A DNA stretch of 5,380 bases from Pseudolabrys sp. (GTDB taxonomy: Bacteria; Pseudomonadota; Alphaproteobacteria; Rhizobiales; Xanthobacteraceae). The position numbers and the translations under genes are program-made. The stretch lies in NCBI GenBank assembly GCA_019246455.1, contig JAFAQJ010000264.1:1-5380 (forward strand). Direction: 5' to 3'. This document shows, piece by piece, positions 5,354 to 5,380 of this stretch (position 1 is its first letter; each line of letters starts with the position of its first letter). Below the pieces are notes generated by a model. It was not told where the DNA came from. It did not search any database and was given only the letters and a program-made list of their open reading frames with translations.

Positions 5354-5380
5354 CGGTTGGCGTTCGCTCGCAATCCTGCC
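5350..5380 (+). CDS. soxA: Probable sarcosine oxidase alpha subunit, first 10 codons only (cut by window edge)
   Basis: A GTG at 5350 overlaps the soxD stop (GTGA) and is preceded by GGGAGAGG (5337-5344), which places GAGG 5 nt before the start, a good ribosome-binding site. The visible peptide is MTVGVRSQSC, too short to recognise by sequence. The call rests on position: soxA directly follows soxD in the standard soxBDAG order. If correct, the full gene would encode a roughly 1000-residue subunit with a folate-binding, GcvT-like C-terminal half and an NAD-binding N-terminal half. No soxG or folate-related gene is visible inside the window. Confidence 0.7.
   Translation, partial: MTVGVRSQSC

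Noticed and set aside
1..5380. Insertion sequence, prophage, CRISPR array, tRNA or defence system
   Set aside because: No transposase motifs, terminal inverted repeats, spaced direct repeats or tRNA-like folds were seen; the window is filled by six ordinary catabolic and transport genes plus the start of a probable seventh.

Overview
This window is a GC-rich, tightly packed piece of a bacterial chromosome or large plasmid. It has no mobile element, RNA gene or CRISPR array that I can recognise. The gene set is a GATase1-AraC regulator, a family-3 amino-acid ABC importer and heterotetrameric sarcosine oxidase subunits. Together with the codon style, this suggests a proteobacterium, most likely an alphaproteobacterium of the Rhizobiales kind. 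That taxonomic guess is an inference, not a database result.

Minus-strand arm (about 1-3752, read right to left). First comes a GlxA-like AraC-family regulator (2700-3752). It is followed by a periplasmic family-3 solute-binding protein (1816-2637), two HisM/HisQ-type inner-membrane permeases (989-1735 and 129-992) and the first 44 codons of the ATPase (1-132, cut by the window edge inside its Walker A motif). The two permeases and the ATPase are joined by 4-nt ATGA stop/start overlaps. The binding-protein gene is separated from the permeases by about 80 bases that contain a stem-loop.

Plus-strand arm (3827-5380). soxB (sarcosine oxidase beta subunit, complete), soxD (delta subunit, complete) and the first ten codons of a gene in the soxA (alpha subunit) position lie head to tail, with a 3-nt gap and a 4-nt overlap. 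The order soxB-soxD-soxA is the usual one, so soxA and soxG are expected just beyond the right edge.

The two arms diverge from a short shared intergenic region (3753-3826), which carries a 7-bp direct repeat and a weak candidate promoter. A reasonable working model is this: the regulator senses an N-methylated amino acid or a metabolite of it, the ABC system imports the compound, and the Sox enzyme oxidatively demethylates it to the free amino acid, passing the one-carbon unit to tetrahydrofolate. The true substrate is open. SoxB departs from the usual family sequence in its C-terminal glycine-rich motif, and the binding protein is divergent, so a substrate other than sarcosine is possible.
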